Shown here in pieces: positions 1 to 10,900 of a stretch of DNA of 64,000 nt. A program made the position numbers and the translations under genes. Below the pieces are notes generated by a model. That model made no database searches. It was not told the origin of the DNA and was given only the letters and a program-made list of their open reading frames with translations. The first letter of the stretch is position 1, and every line of letters starts with the position of its first letter. The stretch comes from Aptenodytes patagonicus (Eukaryota > Chordata > Aves > Sphenisciformes > Spheniscidae), in contig NC_134953.1 in NCBI RefSeq assembly GCF_965638725.1, forward strand, positions 9,509,001-9,573,000, written 5' to 3'.

Positions 1-2316
1 CAAGAGAAGAACGTGAAAGAAGCCAAAACCAAGTGCAGAACCATTGCATCCCTGTTGACAGACGCACCCAACCCCCACTCCAAGGGGGTGCTGATGTTCA
101 AGAAGCGGAGGCAGAGGGCCAAGAAGTATACATTGGTAAGCTTTGGGAGTGTCGACGAAGACCGCTCCTACGAGGAGGAAGACGGAGTTTTTCCAACTAG
201 TGAGTCTGAGTTTGATGAGGAAGGTTTCTCTGATGCCCGAAGCCTAACTAATCACTCAGACTGGGACAACACTTACCTGGACATTGAAAAGGCCAAGTCT
301 GACTCTGAACAGAAGGAAAAGAAGCAAAAAGGTTTGAGTGAGGCCTCAGGTAAAGGAGCACGATTATTTGAGCAGCAGAGGGAACGGGCTGGGAAGTACA
401 CAGTCGAGAAAGTCCCTGTGCAGAAGAGCCCCCAGCTTGTCCCAGCTGCCCAGCCACAGCAGGGCACGGTGAACGGAGATATGCCTGTGCCACAGAAGGC
501 AGACAGCGTGCCCCTCAGCATCCACCTGGAAGGCATGCAAGTGCCCAGCAAACAGCCAGCCACCATCCCTGCTCAGCTCCTGGCTCCCCCTAGCCCCACT
601 TTCTTCCCGCCTCCCCCAAGCACCCCCGACCCCTTCTCTGCAAGCACAAGCAGCATGTTCAACAGGTCTGCACGGCCCTTTACTCCTGGCTTTTCTGGCC
701 AACGCCCAGCAACATCCTCTGTCATCTTCAGGCCATCTGCACCCAAAAAACCTAGTGAAAGTCTGGGTGGGCAAAGCATGGCGGTTCCTCCTTTCTCGCC
801 TCTGGCTCCAGGAACACCTGCCAATGCACCAGTGCCAACACACCGTGGTCCAGTCAGCTCCTCCACATCTCTGTATATTCCTGCACCAGGAAGGCCAACA
901 CCACCACTGGAGTCACAGTCAAGAGGGGGAGGAAGTGCTCCAGAGTCTAAGCCTTCTGCCAACACTGCCCGGACATCCACTACCTCTATCTTTCTGTCAA
1001 CTCCCTCAAAGCCAGGAGGGGAGGTGGCCTCCGCAGCATCCCAGCCACGAGTCCCTGGAACTGCCTCTTCTTCTCTGTATATTAGTCCAGCACCATCACA
1101 GCACACGGTAAGCAGTTCCCCCATGCCAAAGCAGCCTTCTCCTGCCGTCTCACCAGCAATGCCACGACCTCCTTCTGAGCCCTTAACCTCCAGGGAGCAG
1201 AGGATTGCCGTGCCGGCTCCCCGCACAGGCATCCTGCAGGAGGCTCGCCGGCGGGGCAACAAGAAACCCATGTTCAGTAAGATTGAGGAGAAGAAGAAGA
1301 ATTCACCCAACCCTGAGCTCCTGTCTCTGGTGCAGAACCTGGATGAGAAACCGAAAGGTGACCACCCCGGGGCAGGCTTTGAGTCTGGGCCTGAGGAGGA
1401 CTTCCTCAGCCTGGGTGCTGAGGCCTGCAACTTCATGCAGTCCTCTGGCCGCAAGTTCAAGACCCCACCTCCAGTGGCTCCTAAGCCTCAGCAGCAAGAA
1501 GCTGGACTGGTAAATGGGGCCCAGGACATGCCTCAGCTTAAAGGCAAGGGGGCAGAGCTCTTTGCCAAACGCCAGAGCCGCATGGACAAATATGTGGTGG
1601 AGACACCACCGAAGCCAGAGTCCAAGCTCAGGACCCCCTCTCCTTCCCCTTCTCTACCCTCGTCCTGGAAATATTCACCCAATATCCGTGCTCCCCCTCC
1701 AATAGCTTACAACCCAATGCATTCCCCTTTCTATCCCCTGGCAGCCAGCAAATCTCAGGCTAGCAAAGCAGAGAGCAAAGTGAAAAAGGCACCTGGCCAG
1801 AAATCAGGGATCAAGGTCATTGATTTAATGCGCCACCAGCCCTATCAATTAAAGTCAGCCATGTTCTGTTTTGGGGATCCCCCAAGCCCCAGCATTCAGG
1901 AGTCTCCTGGTCAGCCAGCCCCACAGGCTAGCTCGTCCTTCATGGCAGCCAAGCAGGTCCCCGTGAAAACAGCCAAGACCCAGGAGATTCGTCGCTTCTC
2001 TACTCCGGCTCCCATGCCAGCCTCAAGCAGCCTGGCACCCACTGTGCTTGTGCCCCGCTCGGCCACCACGTTGGATGAGCCAGTGTGGAGAACAGAAATG
2101 GCCTCTTCTGCCCCCACTACACCGGCGCTCTTCCAGGTGGAGCTCAGCCAGTCCCCTAAGCCATACCAGAGCTCCCCAGAGCCCGGTCAGGCAGGCCAGG
2201 GGCCTTCCCCAAACCCAGCCTCAGCCTCTCGGTTTCAGGTGGCCAGGCCCAAATTCTCAGCAGCAAGAACGGGGATGCAGGCCAATGTGTGGAGGCCGAG
2301 CTTTGGCCACCACTGA
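1..2316 (+). CDS. SYNPO2L: Synaptopodin 2-like protein, C-terminal exon (5' partial)
   Basis: This is the large terminal coding exon of SYNPO2L (CHAP), an actin- and alpha-actinin-associated Z-disc scaffold of heart and skeletal muscle. The frame is open from base 1 (771 codons, TGA at 2314-2316), so the start and the N-terminal PDZ-domain exons lie upstream of the window. Family landmarks, numbered from base 1, are SKGVLMFKKRRQRAKKYTLVSFG (residues 27-49), two related KGA-LF-R-KY-VE blocks (about 118-135 and 516-533), NSPNPELLSLVQNLDEKP, IRAPPPIAYNP (562-572, a PPxxY-like motif), LMRHQPYQLKSAMFCF (609-624) and the C-terminal VWRPSFGHH. The middle is Pro/Ser/Thr-rich, of low complexity and probably disordered. 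Met32 (base 94) could start a short isoform lacking the PDZ domain; this is inference from the mammalian short form. Large antisense frames over 573-1460 are by-products of the GC-rich codons. The match rests on recalled vertebrate SYNPO2L. Confidence 0.95.
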   Translation, partial: QEKNVKEAKTKCRTIASLLTDAPNPHSKGVLMFKKRRQRAKKYTLVSFGSVDEDRSYEEEDGVFPTSESEFDEEGFSDARSLTNHSDWDNTYLDIEKAKSDSEQKEKKQKGLSEASGKGARLFEQQRERAGKYTVEKVPVQKSPQLVPAAQPQQGTVNGDMPVPQKADSVPLSIHLEGMQVPSKQPATIPAQLLAPPSPTFFPPPPSTPDPFSASTSSMFNRSARPFTPGFSGQRPATSSVIFRPSAPKKPSESLGGQSMAVPPFSPLAPGTPANAPVPTHRGPVSSSTSLYIPAPGRPTPPLESQSRGGGSAPESKPSANTARTSTTSIFLSTPSKPGGEVASAASQPRVPGTASSSLYISPAPSQHTVSSSPMPKQPSPAVSPAMPRPPSEPLTSREQRIAVPAPRTGILQEARRRGNKKPMFSKIEEKKKNSPNPELLSLVQNLDEKPKGDHPGAGFESGPEEDFLSLGAEACNFMQSSGRKFKTPPPVAPKPQQQEAGLVNGAQDMPQLKGKGAELFAKRQSRMDKYVVETPPKPESKLRTPSPSPSLPSSWKYSPNIRAPPPIAYNPMHSPFYPLAASKSQASKAESKVKKAPGQKSGIKVIDLMRHQPYQLKSAMFCFGDPPSPSIQESPGQPAPQASSSFMAAKQVPVKTAKTQEIRRFSTPAPMPASSSLAPTVLVPRSATTLDEPVWRTEMASSAPTTPALFQVELSQSPKPYQSSPEPGQAGQGPSPNPASASRFQVARPKFSAARTGMQANVWRPSFGHH

Positions 2317-5300
2317 GGCAGGCACCCCTCCCATCCCGTCCGTGGCGCCGCAGAGGTAGTGCTCGTTTTGTCTTTCATGTCAGCTCAGTACATTGGGATG
2401 AGTGACACAAAATGAAGAAAACAGAAAAAAAAAATTACGCCCCTTCTGCACCACCCTCTCCCTCAGCCTCCCCTTGGTCTCAGATGGGCAGCTTCATGGC
2501 AAGGCTTACTGGCTGTGGCTACAGCAGGAGGAAGAATGTGGAGAGAGAGCACATGTGTGGTACACAGAGACTGGGAACTTGCACGCAGCAGCAAAACCCA
2601 CCTCTGGAGGGGGTGAATGGCAGGGGCTGTCTCGCATGAGGACATGTAGGCAGTAGTGGTTTTCCTTTCCCAAGGGCTTTGGAGTCACCCCTGAATGGAG
2701 GGAGACTGGGGGGCAAGAGCTTTCCAGGAAGAAAGGGTGAGCGGTGGGATTACAGTACAGAAGCCCTAGCTTCCCCATTAGACTGCTTTTCTCTGAGCCT
2801 GTCAGTCTGTACACACGCACCTGTGGGTGCACACACACATGCACACAGCAGCACTCAGCAGGGAGTGAAAGTAGAAGTGGGGCTTCGCCTTGGACACTTC
2901 TCCCAGACCCCCCTCCAGAGGGGCATGGGAAAGGAGGCGAGAGAGCAGAGTGAGCAGGGGTGTTTGCGCATACACGCGTGGGCACCCACCACTGGAGGGT
3001 GGCCATGTGTGCCCGTTCCTCCAGTCACCAGGGCTGGGGGTAAAACAGAGAGTCATCCTAGCTGGTGCTAAACATGGCTAGCAGGTCTCGGAGCAGTTTG
3101 CCAAAGAGGGGCATTGAACGGACTTGATGGGGCTAGCACAAGCTGGAGGAACCGCAGAAGGAAGTATCAATTTTTGGGGATACGCAAAGACAAAGCGAAA
3201 CTCAGGCAGTGGCTGGTTGGCGCAAGGAAGGTCCTGCAGCATTAGTCCCACTGGAACAGGATACAGACGCTGTAAGTGCAAAGGAGGATTGCGTGGGAGA
3301 AGGTACAGTTGGCTTTAAAAGGAGACAGGATTGAATATGCATTTGCACATCATCTTTTTCTTTAGGTTAGGACAGAACTGTGGCTAGATTGGCAATGGGT
3401 CATGACATAAAACTTGCTGAAAACTCTGTGATGAGCTGGAAAACGGAGCCCCTTTACAGACGCTGTCAGTATGGAAGTGGAGGACAGCGAAACAGAAAGT
3501 CACAAGTAGAATTTCATACTAAATAATTTAAGTATCCTTGGGGTCTATTTGGTAAGAACTGAAGTGCTCTGAGGGTCCCAAGGGATCTGCACTCTCACAC
3601 ACATACAAAGCTCAGTTTGCTGGCGATGCTGGGGAAACAGGACTGGTTATTCCTTGAATGTCCCAGGCTAGCCTCAGGCTTAATCCCTACACTAAAGGCA
3701 TACAAGAAGAAAGCATTCCCTTTCTCAAGGAAGAATTCAGGATATTAGTAGGGACTGTGCATGTGTGTGTGCATGTCATTTGTGCTCTGGTTTGCACACA
3801 CCCCTGCCATTTGCTTTCTGCCTGTGCTCCCCCTTTTGCAGCAGCCACTTTTACAGTGTGATTCCACAAGTACACCAAGAAAGCATTGCTCCTGAAGCAC
3901 TGGCTCCCAAACACATCAGATGCCCCAGCTGCAGGGAAGGGGCTTGCCACCTCTTCTTGGGCAGGGATTGCCCAGCCTTTTGCTAGACCCTCAGGAATGA
4001 GTACTGGAGGCAGGATGAGGGTCTCATAGCCCTGCTTGAGACTTGTCTCCATCTCATTAGACTTGCTTCTCTCCTTCAAGCCATTGTCTGACTGGACTGA
4101 GCACAAACTTTGGATGTACAAAACTGTAGGTTCTCGGGAGAACAAATGGAGTGCAAATGGGGCTGATGCCACGTCTGTAAGCAGTGCAGCTAGTGTGGTT
4201 TCATACTAAGTTCAAGCCAACCTTCCTCTGCGCAGCTGGAGCTTACAATATGTAGCTCTTTTCACAAAAGCTGGGGGCTCTACTTTTTCTTGGCGGCTCT
4301 AAAGTGCTTCTCTGTGAGCACCTGGAGATTTTGCACATGTGCTCTCCCACGAAGAAAAAGGGGGCTGGAGAACCTAGCTAGCAGCTCTAGTCCCGGACAA
4401 GCTTGGGGGGGAGAGAATGAGAGAAAAGGAAAAGTAATACACAATCCTGCCTTTGAATCCTTCACACTCTGGCTAGGCTTGTGTTTGTAGTGCACATTCC
4501 TGGGGGCCCTGAAACATAGGATGAGCATGCTGGGGAGGGAGGAGGACAGCACTTACACCTCACCTTGGCAGACTATCAGCCATGGGAAGAGGATGGAGAG
4601 AAAACCTTTGGGAATGCCTTGAGTTAATGAGCAAAGGGGTGGCTGAGCCAGAAGAGGTGCTGCACCTGGTTGTATGACGTAGGAGCAGCCGACCTGAACT
4701 GATGAGGTGATTGTATGTGTTCCTGGAAAGCCCCAGATGGGAGGTCTTAGGACAAGTCATCACCACAGAGTTAATTCAGATCACCAGAATCCACTTAACT
4801 CTGGTGAAGGGGAGCAGCCATGATACAAAACCTAACTTGGATGATTACATTCTCATTCATCCTGTGCTGCATTGCACTGCCAGTGTTTCTGGAAAAAAAT
4901 CCTGCATGCTGTAGCAAGCTGAATCTCTGTGATTCTTCCCAAACATGGGAGGAGTCGTCTTCTGTTTTTCTAGGAAAGCTGTGGGAAGGAACTCAAGGAC
5001 TAGCAGTGCTCCAAAAGCTTCCTCTCTAGTCTCCTTGTGGAGTGCTGTCTGTCACTGGCTAGTGGTTTTAGCCACTAGCCTTAGACAGACAAGCTAGCCC
5101 AGGTTGAAAGCATTACTGAACTTGGGTGTAGAGAGGGGTTGCGTGGACCAGAGAAAGGGTGCTCAAGATAATTCTGCAATGAAGAAATAACCTCAGAAAG
5201 TCTGAATCTTACTCCAGTGTCCCTTTCCCTCAGGCCCCTAAAGGTAAGTAAAAGCCTGAGTGTCTTGGGAAATTCATTTTGCCACTGGAAAAAAAGAGAG

Positions 5301-5493
5301 GTCTGGCCTTGGCATGTAAGGGAGATTGCATGTGGTTAGTATTTCAGTGGTCCTACTCCAGACTTCTGGGAGACACTGATACAAGCCAAGGAGTGATGGC
5401 CAAACACTGTTGAGTGTTAGATGTCAGGACCCAAGTGAGTAGAATAACTGCATTTGGCCCATCATTTCTGATAATGTAATGGGCAGGAGGTGA

Positions 5494-5499
5494 AATAAA
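5494..5499 (+). terminator. Possible proximal polyadenylation signal of SYNPO2L
   Basis: An AATAAA hexamer about 3.2 kb after the stop codon. The downstream context is not strongly GT-rich, so it may be unused or give a shorter 3' UTR isoform. Confidence 0.25.
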
Positions 5500-6596
5500 G
5501 TTAAGTTGGATTGGAGAACGAATATTAAACATCAGAGCAAGGAAAAGAACCAGGAGGCTGGGGATCCTGCACTTCACTTCTAACATCCTTGGTTCAAAGC
5601 TATGTTTAGAAGCAAAGCCAAAGTAGTCTGATGGATCTCAGCCTGTCCCGATCTTTTCTGGATCCTATGCTGACACAGGACTTGATCTGCAGAAGCAGAG
5701 GGTGTTGCAGATGAGGCCTACAGTGCTTGCGGTGTATCCCAAATAAGGCCTGTGGCTGCAAGTAGCATGAGATGAGAAATAATACTGAGATGCATCTGCT
5801 AAGCTATAAGGAAGAAACCTGCACTGCTCCTGGCTTCAAGCAGCTCTGCTAGTGTCTGCTCATTAAAATATTGTGGCTGGCCTGTTAGAAAGGTCACAGG
5901 TGAGGTTATGAGGAATACTTTTGAACCATGTAAGCTTGTCTTGAGCCTCTCCAAATTTCTAATTCCTCAGCTGTTGAACAAGCACAGACATTAACAGTTG
6001 TTTGACAAGTTTTAGCTCCCACCTGCTAAGTTATAAGCTGCAGTGGTAGGCCAAACCCCAGTGTCCCCTTGTTAAGCATTTGAAGATGTCTGCGTGGGTC
6101 CTGATTTAAAACTGCCTATCATCCCTCCTCTCTAGCATGCTGCAGGTTACACATTGCAGCTATGGCAATTCTGGGGGTTTACCTTTGCTTCAGAAGTATC
6201 AGTCCTTTCCCTCTGAATATATGGGAACACTTGCCAGAGATAACCTCAAGATCCTGCAGCAGCTGAGAGGAAGAATCTCGGAAGAGACTGGTGTGATGAG
6301 GAGTCACTGATTGCCAGACATGAGCACAGTGCAAGCCAAGATTGTCCCTTGGAAAGAATATGCTCCCTTTCTGCTACAATATCCAGCATCCCCTACTAGA
6401 CCCTCTTCCTAGAAGAGACTCATCAGTGCTCTGAAGGTGGGAGCCCAGCAGCAGTGCTCTGTCTGGTGGAAGATGTGACCCCAGAAGAAGAACAGAGTTG
6501 GCATCTTTGTTTATGGAAATACCTTTTTTCCTTTTCTGTTTTGTCTTTTTTTTTTTTTTTCAATTTACAGTCACTTTCTATTTGTTTGTGCAGAAG

Positions 6597-6602
6597 AATA
6601 AA
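6597..6602 (+). terminator. Probable distal polyadenylation signal of SYNPO2L
   Basis: An AATAAA hexamer is preceded by a T-run (about 6546-6560) and followed within 30-60 bases by T-rich sequence (GGCATTTTGTCACCTTCTTT). This is typical vertebrate cleavage/polyadenylation architecture, with predicted cleavage near 6615-6625. Confidence 0.5.
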
Positions 6603-6624
6603 CTTGTGATATGCACTTTACATG

Positions 6625-7398
6625 TGGCATTTTGTCACCTTCTTTGCTTGGCACCCAGGAGGAACTGCTATGTGTACAGCACATGCAGTTAGCACTACCA
6701 ACTACTAAGGCCAAGAGAATAAAAGGAGTGTAAAAGAGGATGGAATGTCTAAACACCTAAGTTGGACTTAAAACCCCTATACATTAAAAAAGCCCCATGC
6801 AAGCAAAAACTTAAGTGAGATCCAAAACTTTGCTACTACAGGCTATAAAACACTCACTCACTGACAGGGTGAAGAAATTTATGGACCAGCCCCAGCTGGC
6901 CTGCCCCAGCCCTGCCCCTCAGCCTGCTCTAACCTAAACCCTAGCCTCTGTTTGTAAATCTGGTACCAATGGAAGTTTGTCAGCTCTGGTAAATCCAAAT
7001 ATAAACTCACATTGAATGATTCAACTTAATATTAACCAAGAGATCAGAAAACCAAATCAGCCAGAAAATCAAATATATCCCATTGCATACTCAGGCTCCA
7101 AGCCTAATCCTAACTCTAACCCTAACCCAATTCATGTTAAAGTCTACTCAATTTCTGGGTCCCGAGGGGTTCATTGTGCTCAGTTTAGGACAAGCATTAG
7201 CAGGTCGCCTTTCCCAGATGCATGTCACTCACAGACAGCAATTCCTGAGCACTGCAGGAGACACTGGGGTCAGCTGTAGGATTAGGCTGCAGACTCTGGA
7301 CACTTGTCCAGGTACAATTTTGTGGATGCTTTTCAGATTAATTACAAGGAGGGGTCCCTTATGCAGTGGTCTGGAGGTGGGTCTTGGGACTATCCAGA
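6625..7398. other. Intergenic sequence between SYNPO2L and the solo LTR
   Basis: No gene recognised. A GC-rich pyrimidine block occurs near 6890-6950, and a short degenerate telomere-like array lies at 7103-7129. Confidence 0.5.
7103..7129. repeat. Short interstitial telomere-like repeat
   Basis: About 4.5 units of CCTAAC-type hexamer with variants (CCTAAT, CCTAAC, TCTAAC, CCTAAC, CCC). It is 27 bp long, so it could be chance or a repair scar rather than a former chromosome end. Confidence 0.5.
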
Positions 7399-7994
7399 TG
7401 TCATAGTTTAACCCCAGCAGGCAACTAAGCACCACACAGCTGCTCGCTCACTCCCCCCTGGTGGGATGGGGGAGAGAATCAGAAGGAGAAAAGTGAGACA
7501 TCTCGTCATTTGAGATAAAGACAGTTTAATAGGGAAAGCAAAAGCCGCGTGTGCAAGCAAAGCAAAACAAGGAATCCAGTCACTCCTCCCCATCGGCAGG
7601 CAGGTGTTCAGCCATCTCCAGGAAAGCAGGGCTCCATCACGTGTAACGGTTACTTGGGAAGACAAACGCCATCACTCCGAATGTCCCCCCCTTCCTCCTT
7701 CTTCCCCCAGCTTTATATGCTGAGCATGACGTCCTATGGTGTGGGATATCCCTTGGGTCAGTTGGGGTCAGCTGTCCCGGCTGTGTCCCCTCCCAGCTTC
7801 TTGTGCCCCCCCAGCCTGCTCGCTGGTGGGGGTGGGGTGAGAGGCAGAAAAGGCCTTGACTCTGTGTAAGCACTGCTCAGCAGTAACTAAAACACCCCTG
7901 TGTTATCAACACTGTTTCCAGCACAAATCCAAAACACAGCCCCATACTAGCTTCTATGAAGAAAATTAACTCTATCCCAGCCAAAACCAGCACA
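7399..7994 (-). mobile_element. Solo LTR of an avian ERVL-type endogenous retrovirus
   Basis: A 596-bp unit beginning TG (7399) and ending CA (7994). On the minus strand it reads from TGTGCTGGTTTTGGCTGGGA to GGGGTTAAACTATGACA, which I recognise as a common neoavian LTR. In minus-strand order it has a CRE-like TGACGTC (7727-7733), a TATAAA (7712-7717) and an ATTAAA polyadenylation hexamer (7525-7530), the expected U3-to-R order. No internal gag/pol/env sequence and no second LTR are present, so it is a solo LTR left by recombination. Flanking bases (TCCAGA before, TCAGCA after) do not form a clean target-site duplication. Confidence 0.85.
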
Positions 7995-10900
7995 TCAGCA
8001 TATTTCTGATTGGTTTGCGGACAGGAAATGCACAAAGGGGCAGCGATGTTTGCTGATGCCAAACCTGAGCTTCTGTCCAACCAGAAGCACAGCTACCAAA
8101 GAAGTAAGTTTACAGATGCACAGGCTGCAGATTAGGATTGCATCTTGTTTTGCTTAATAAAGCTGACATAGTAGGATTATGAGCTACTCCAGATGGTTTG
8201 ACACATTGCAGGACAGTTGCTGTGTCCAGGGCACAGCAACTCTACAACCTTCTCAAGTGAAAGTCATTTCTTCTCACAGCAGATCGTGTCAGAAGGAGCC
8301 AGACAAACAGACTTTCAAAGGTGGAATGGGAGCCAGCCCTGAGGCTCCTGGCCCAAAGCAAAGCCGAAGGATTATTGAACAGCTATGCAGCAGGCTAGGG
8401 ATGAACTTGGACTTCAGTGCCCTACTCAGAGAGTAGGTTAAAACCAGAAAATAGTAAGGTGCCTAGTGGGGATATCTACACCCAAACAATTGTACCCGAT
8501 GGAAGGAGAAGTGTCCAGCAAAGAGCACAGCAGGGCAAGTATGTGGCATGTAGGAAGCATAAGGGTATTCCCAGGCAGTACAGACCTATAGCTTCAACGG
8601 CCACTAGATGTTGCCACTGTTCTTCTCTGAGTTACCTGGGGTTTTGGCATTCACCTGATGTGGTGTTAAATCTGGACGGTTTAAAATCTTAGGAAATCCT
8701 TTCTTCCTAATCTATCCTCTTTTGGCGTTCACATATGGCGTTGCTCAGTCCCACATACCAGAGGAGAAGGCCAGGCTCATACCAGGGAGTTTTGGCAGTG
8801 AGAGGCTTGCTGTAGCTTGGAGGGGATTCCTGGGTGGTAGCATGTGGGGCATGCAGGCAAAGAGGCTGCCCAGCAAATAACACACCATGGGCACGCCAGC
8901 AATTTCAACACACACTCCAGATCTGTGATCAAATCCTACATATTTCTGTCCCAGTCCCACATCTCATCGTGCATTAAGCCCACTTAGCGGCAGGAGGGAG
9001 CCTGGCATTAACTGTGTGGTGCTAGAAAATACTGACAAGTCTTCCTGACGTCTGTGTAAAAGTAGAAGAGATTAAGCATATATGAAATATTTTAAAGTAA
9101 CAAATATTATATATGATGTATTTCAACATAAGAAACAACCAGAAAAAAAAGCCAAATCAAGAGTTTTGCAACTTTTTTTCAGAACAGATTGAATCATGTT
9201 GAAATCCGCTGCTTATGAATACTTTCAGCACAGATCAGTCCTGGGCTCCAGGGAAAAAGGGGAGCAGCGTCAAGGTTTAATTCTCTATCTTTGGAAAATT
9301 AAAATGGTGAAGGCTATTTGCCAGACTGACGCTGTTTGCCAGACTTCCACATGATCAAAATGTGCTCAGGAGACAGCCCTGCTGATAACGCCTGTCTTAG
9401 CTACTGCTTATGTCCATCTAGCACCATGTAACGAGGCAGATCTCATCTGCTGCTCTTGAAATGATTTTGCAGACATCAATGATTTGAAGGTAGACCATTT
9501 GAAATTAGGTGCACAAGAATGCAGTGCAAAAATAAATTAATTTTGAAGATACAAGTCAGAGAAAGAAAAGCTTTGTGCAGGCTATTCCTAAGGCCACTTA
9601 AGCCAAGGGTATATTTGGAAAGAGGGAGGTGGTCACAGTGAGATACAGACAGTTCCTTTTATGATTAAAAGCTCCTCCCTGAAGTGCTGAAATGTTCTAC
9701 AGGCAGCACATGTACTACCCCGCTGACCTAAGTGGAATCTCCACGTACTCAAGCAAAGATTGAATTTAGCCACCAAACCTCACCACACTCCAGGTAAACC
9801 CCTCCGCCCCAAACCAAAACTAAAACAGCTCATCAAGCAAGGCTTGTAATGATGTAAAACCTTGAGCACTGAGTAGCATGAGTGGGTAAGATAACAGTAA
9901 GAGCTCTACATAACTTCTTATCTATGCTGAGTTCATCATATTACTTATGGCAGAGACACCAGATTGGCACAATATTCCCAGTGGAAAAAGCCACTGAGCT
10001 GCTGAACCTGGCACCATGGCAGGGCACAAGTGAAGTCACTGCTAGACCCACCATTGACATTTCTAGACTAGTGAACTAGACATTTCTCTCTCTCAGGAGA
10101 AACTGCATAGAGAGGAGAAAGGAGCAGGATTTAGTTCTCATCCTGGTAACTGAAAATGGAGACGTATAATTTTATTTGAAGGTAGAGTAGGAGGTGAGAA
10201 TCTCAGTTAAAGATGTGCCTTGGTGCATAAGTGTGAGACTCAAGACTGCTTTATCCAAATCACCGTATAAATCCTGGTGCCACACTAATAGGATAAACCC
10301 TCTCTTACATTCCTTCTGGGTTCAAGGCTCAGGCTCTGTGCAGTACACTCCAGCTGCACTCTTAGGTCCTGTGTCCCACCTGGTATATGTATATATGCAC
10401 ATGCAGATGAAAATAACCTCTGGAGGATCAGGGTTGCAAGGACAGAATGGGACTTCACATAGCACTGAATGAGGGCTATGGATCATCTTTCAAAGTGGAG
10501 GTGGCCAAGGTCTCTTCAGAATTTGAGCCTGGTGACAGCCACAGACACAACAGCACTGAAAAACCCGGACAAGAGGCTGATCTAAACCTTGGATTTTGCT
10601 ACTGGAGTTTCTGAGGAGTCCGATGATTGGTCTAGGAACATAAATACTACCCACCAGCATCTAGGGAATAAAGGAATCTCCCCATTTGATCATTTCAGCT
10701 TCCAGATACTATTTCTGAGCCCTGGATAAAGATCCTGCCCTGTACTCTCTACTCCTAGCTTACTTTCCTTCATATAGCTGCTCAACCTGTCTCACTTCCA
10801 GTTCCTCACCACCCTGCCTACTTCTCAAACAAGACCTTGACTTGGCGTACAAATGCTTTGTTCCCATCAGACCACAGTTCCCATCAGTCCTTGAAGCTGG

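Larger units (their letters stand above)
2317..6620 (+). other. SYNPO2L: SYNPO2L 3' untranslated region (probable extent)
   Basis: About 4.3 kb follow the SYNPO2L stop without any credible coding exon. The first strong AATAAA with downstream T/GT-rich sequence is at 6597, and a weaker candidate lies at 5494. CA-rich low-complexity sequence is visible around 2810-2850. Short reading frames here (under 170 codons, both strands) lack recognisable protein features. The end point is inferred from the hexamer, not from transcript data. Confidence 0.55.

Noticed and set aside
573..1460. 295-codon minus-strand frame and other long antisense/alternate frames over the SYNPO2L exon
   Set aside because: They overlap a certain coding exon of Pro/Ser/Gly-rich, GC-rich codons, which leaves few stops on the other strand. 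The translations have no family features.
7103..7129. Former chromosome end or fusion point
   Set aside because: Only about 27 bp of degenerate telomere-like hexamers, too short to imply a fusion.
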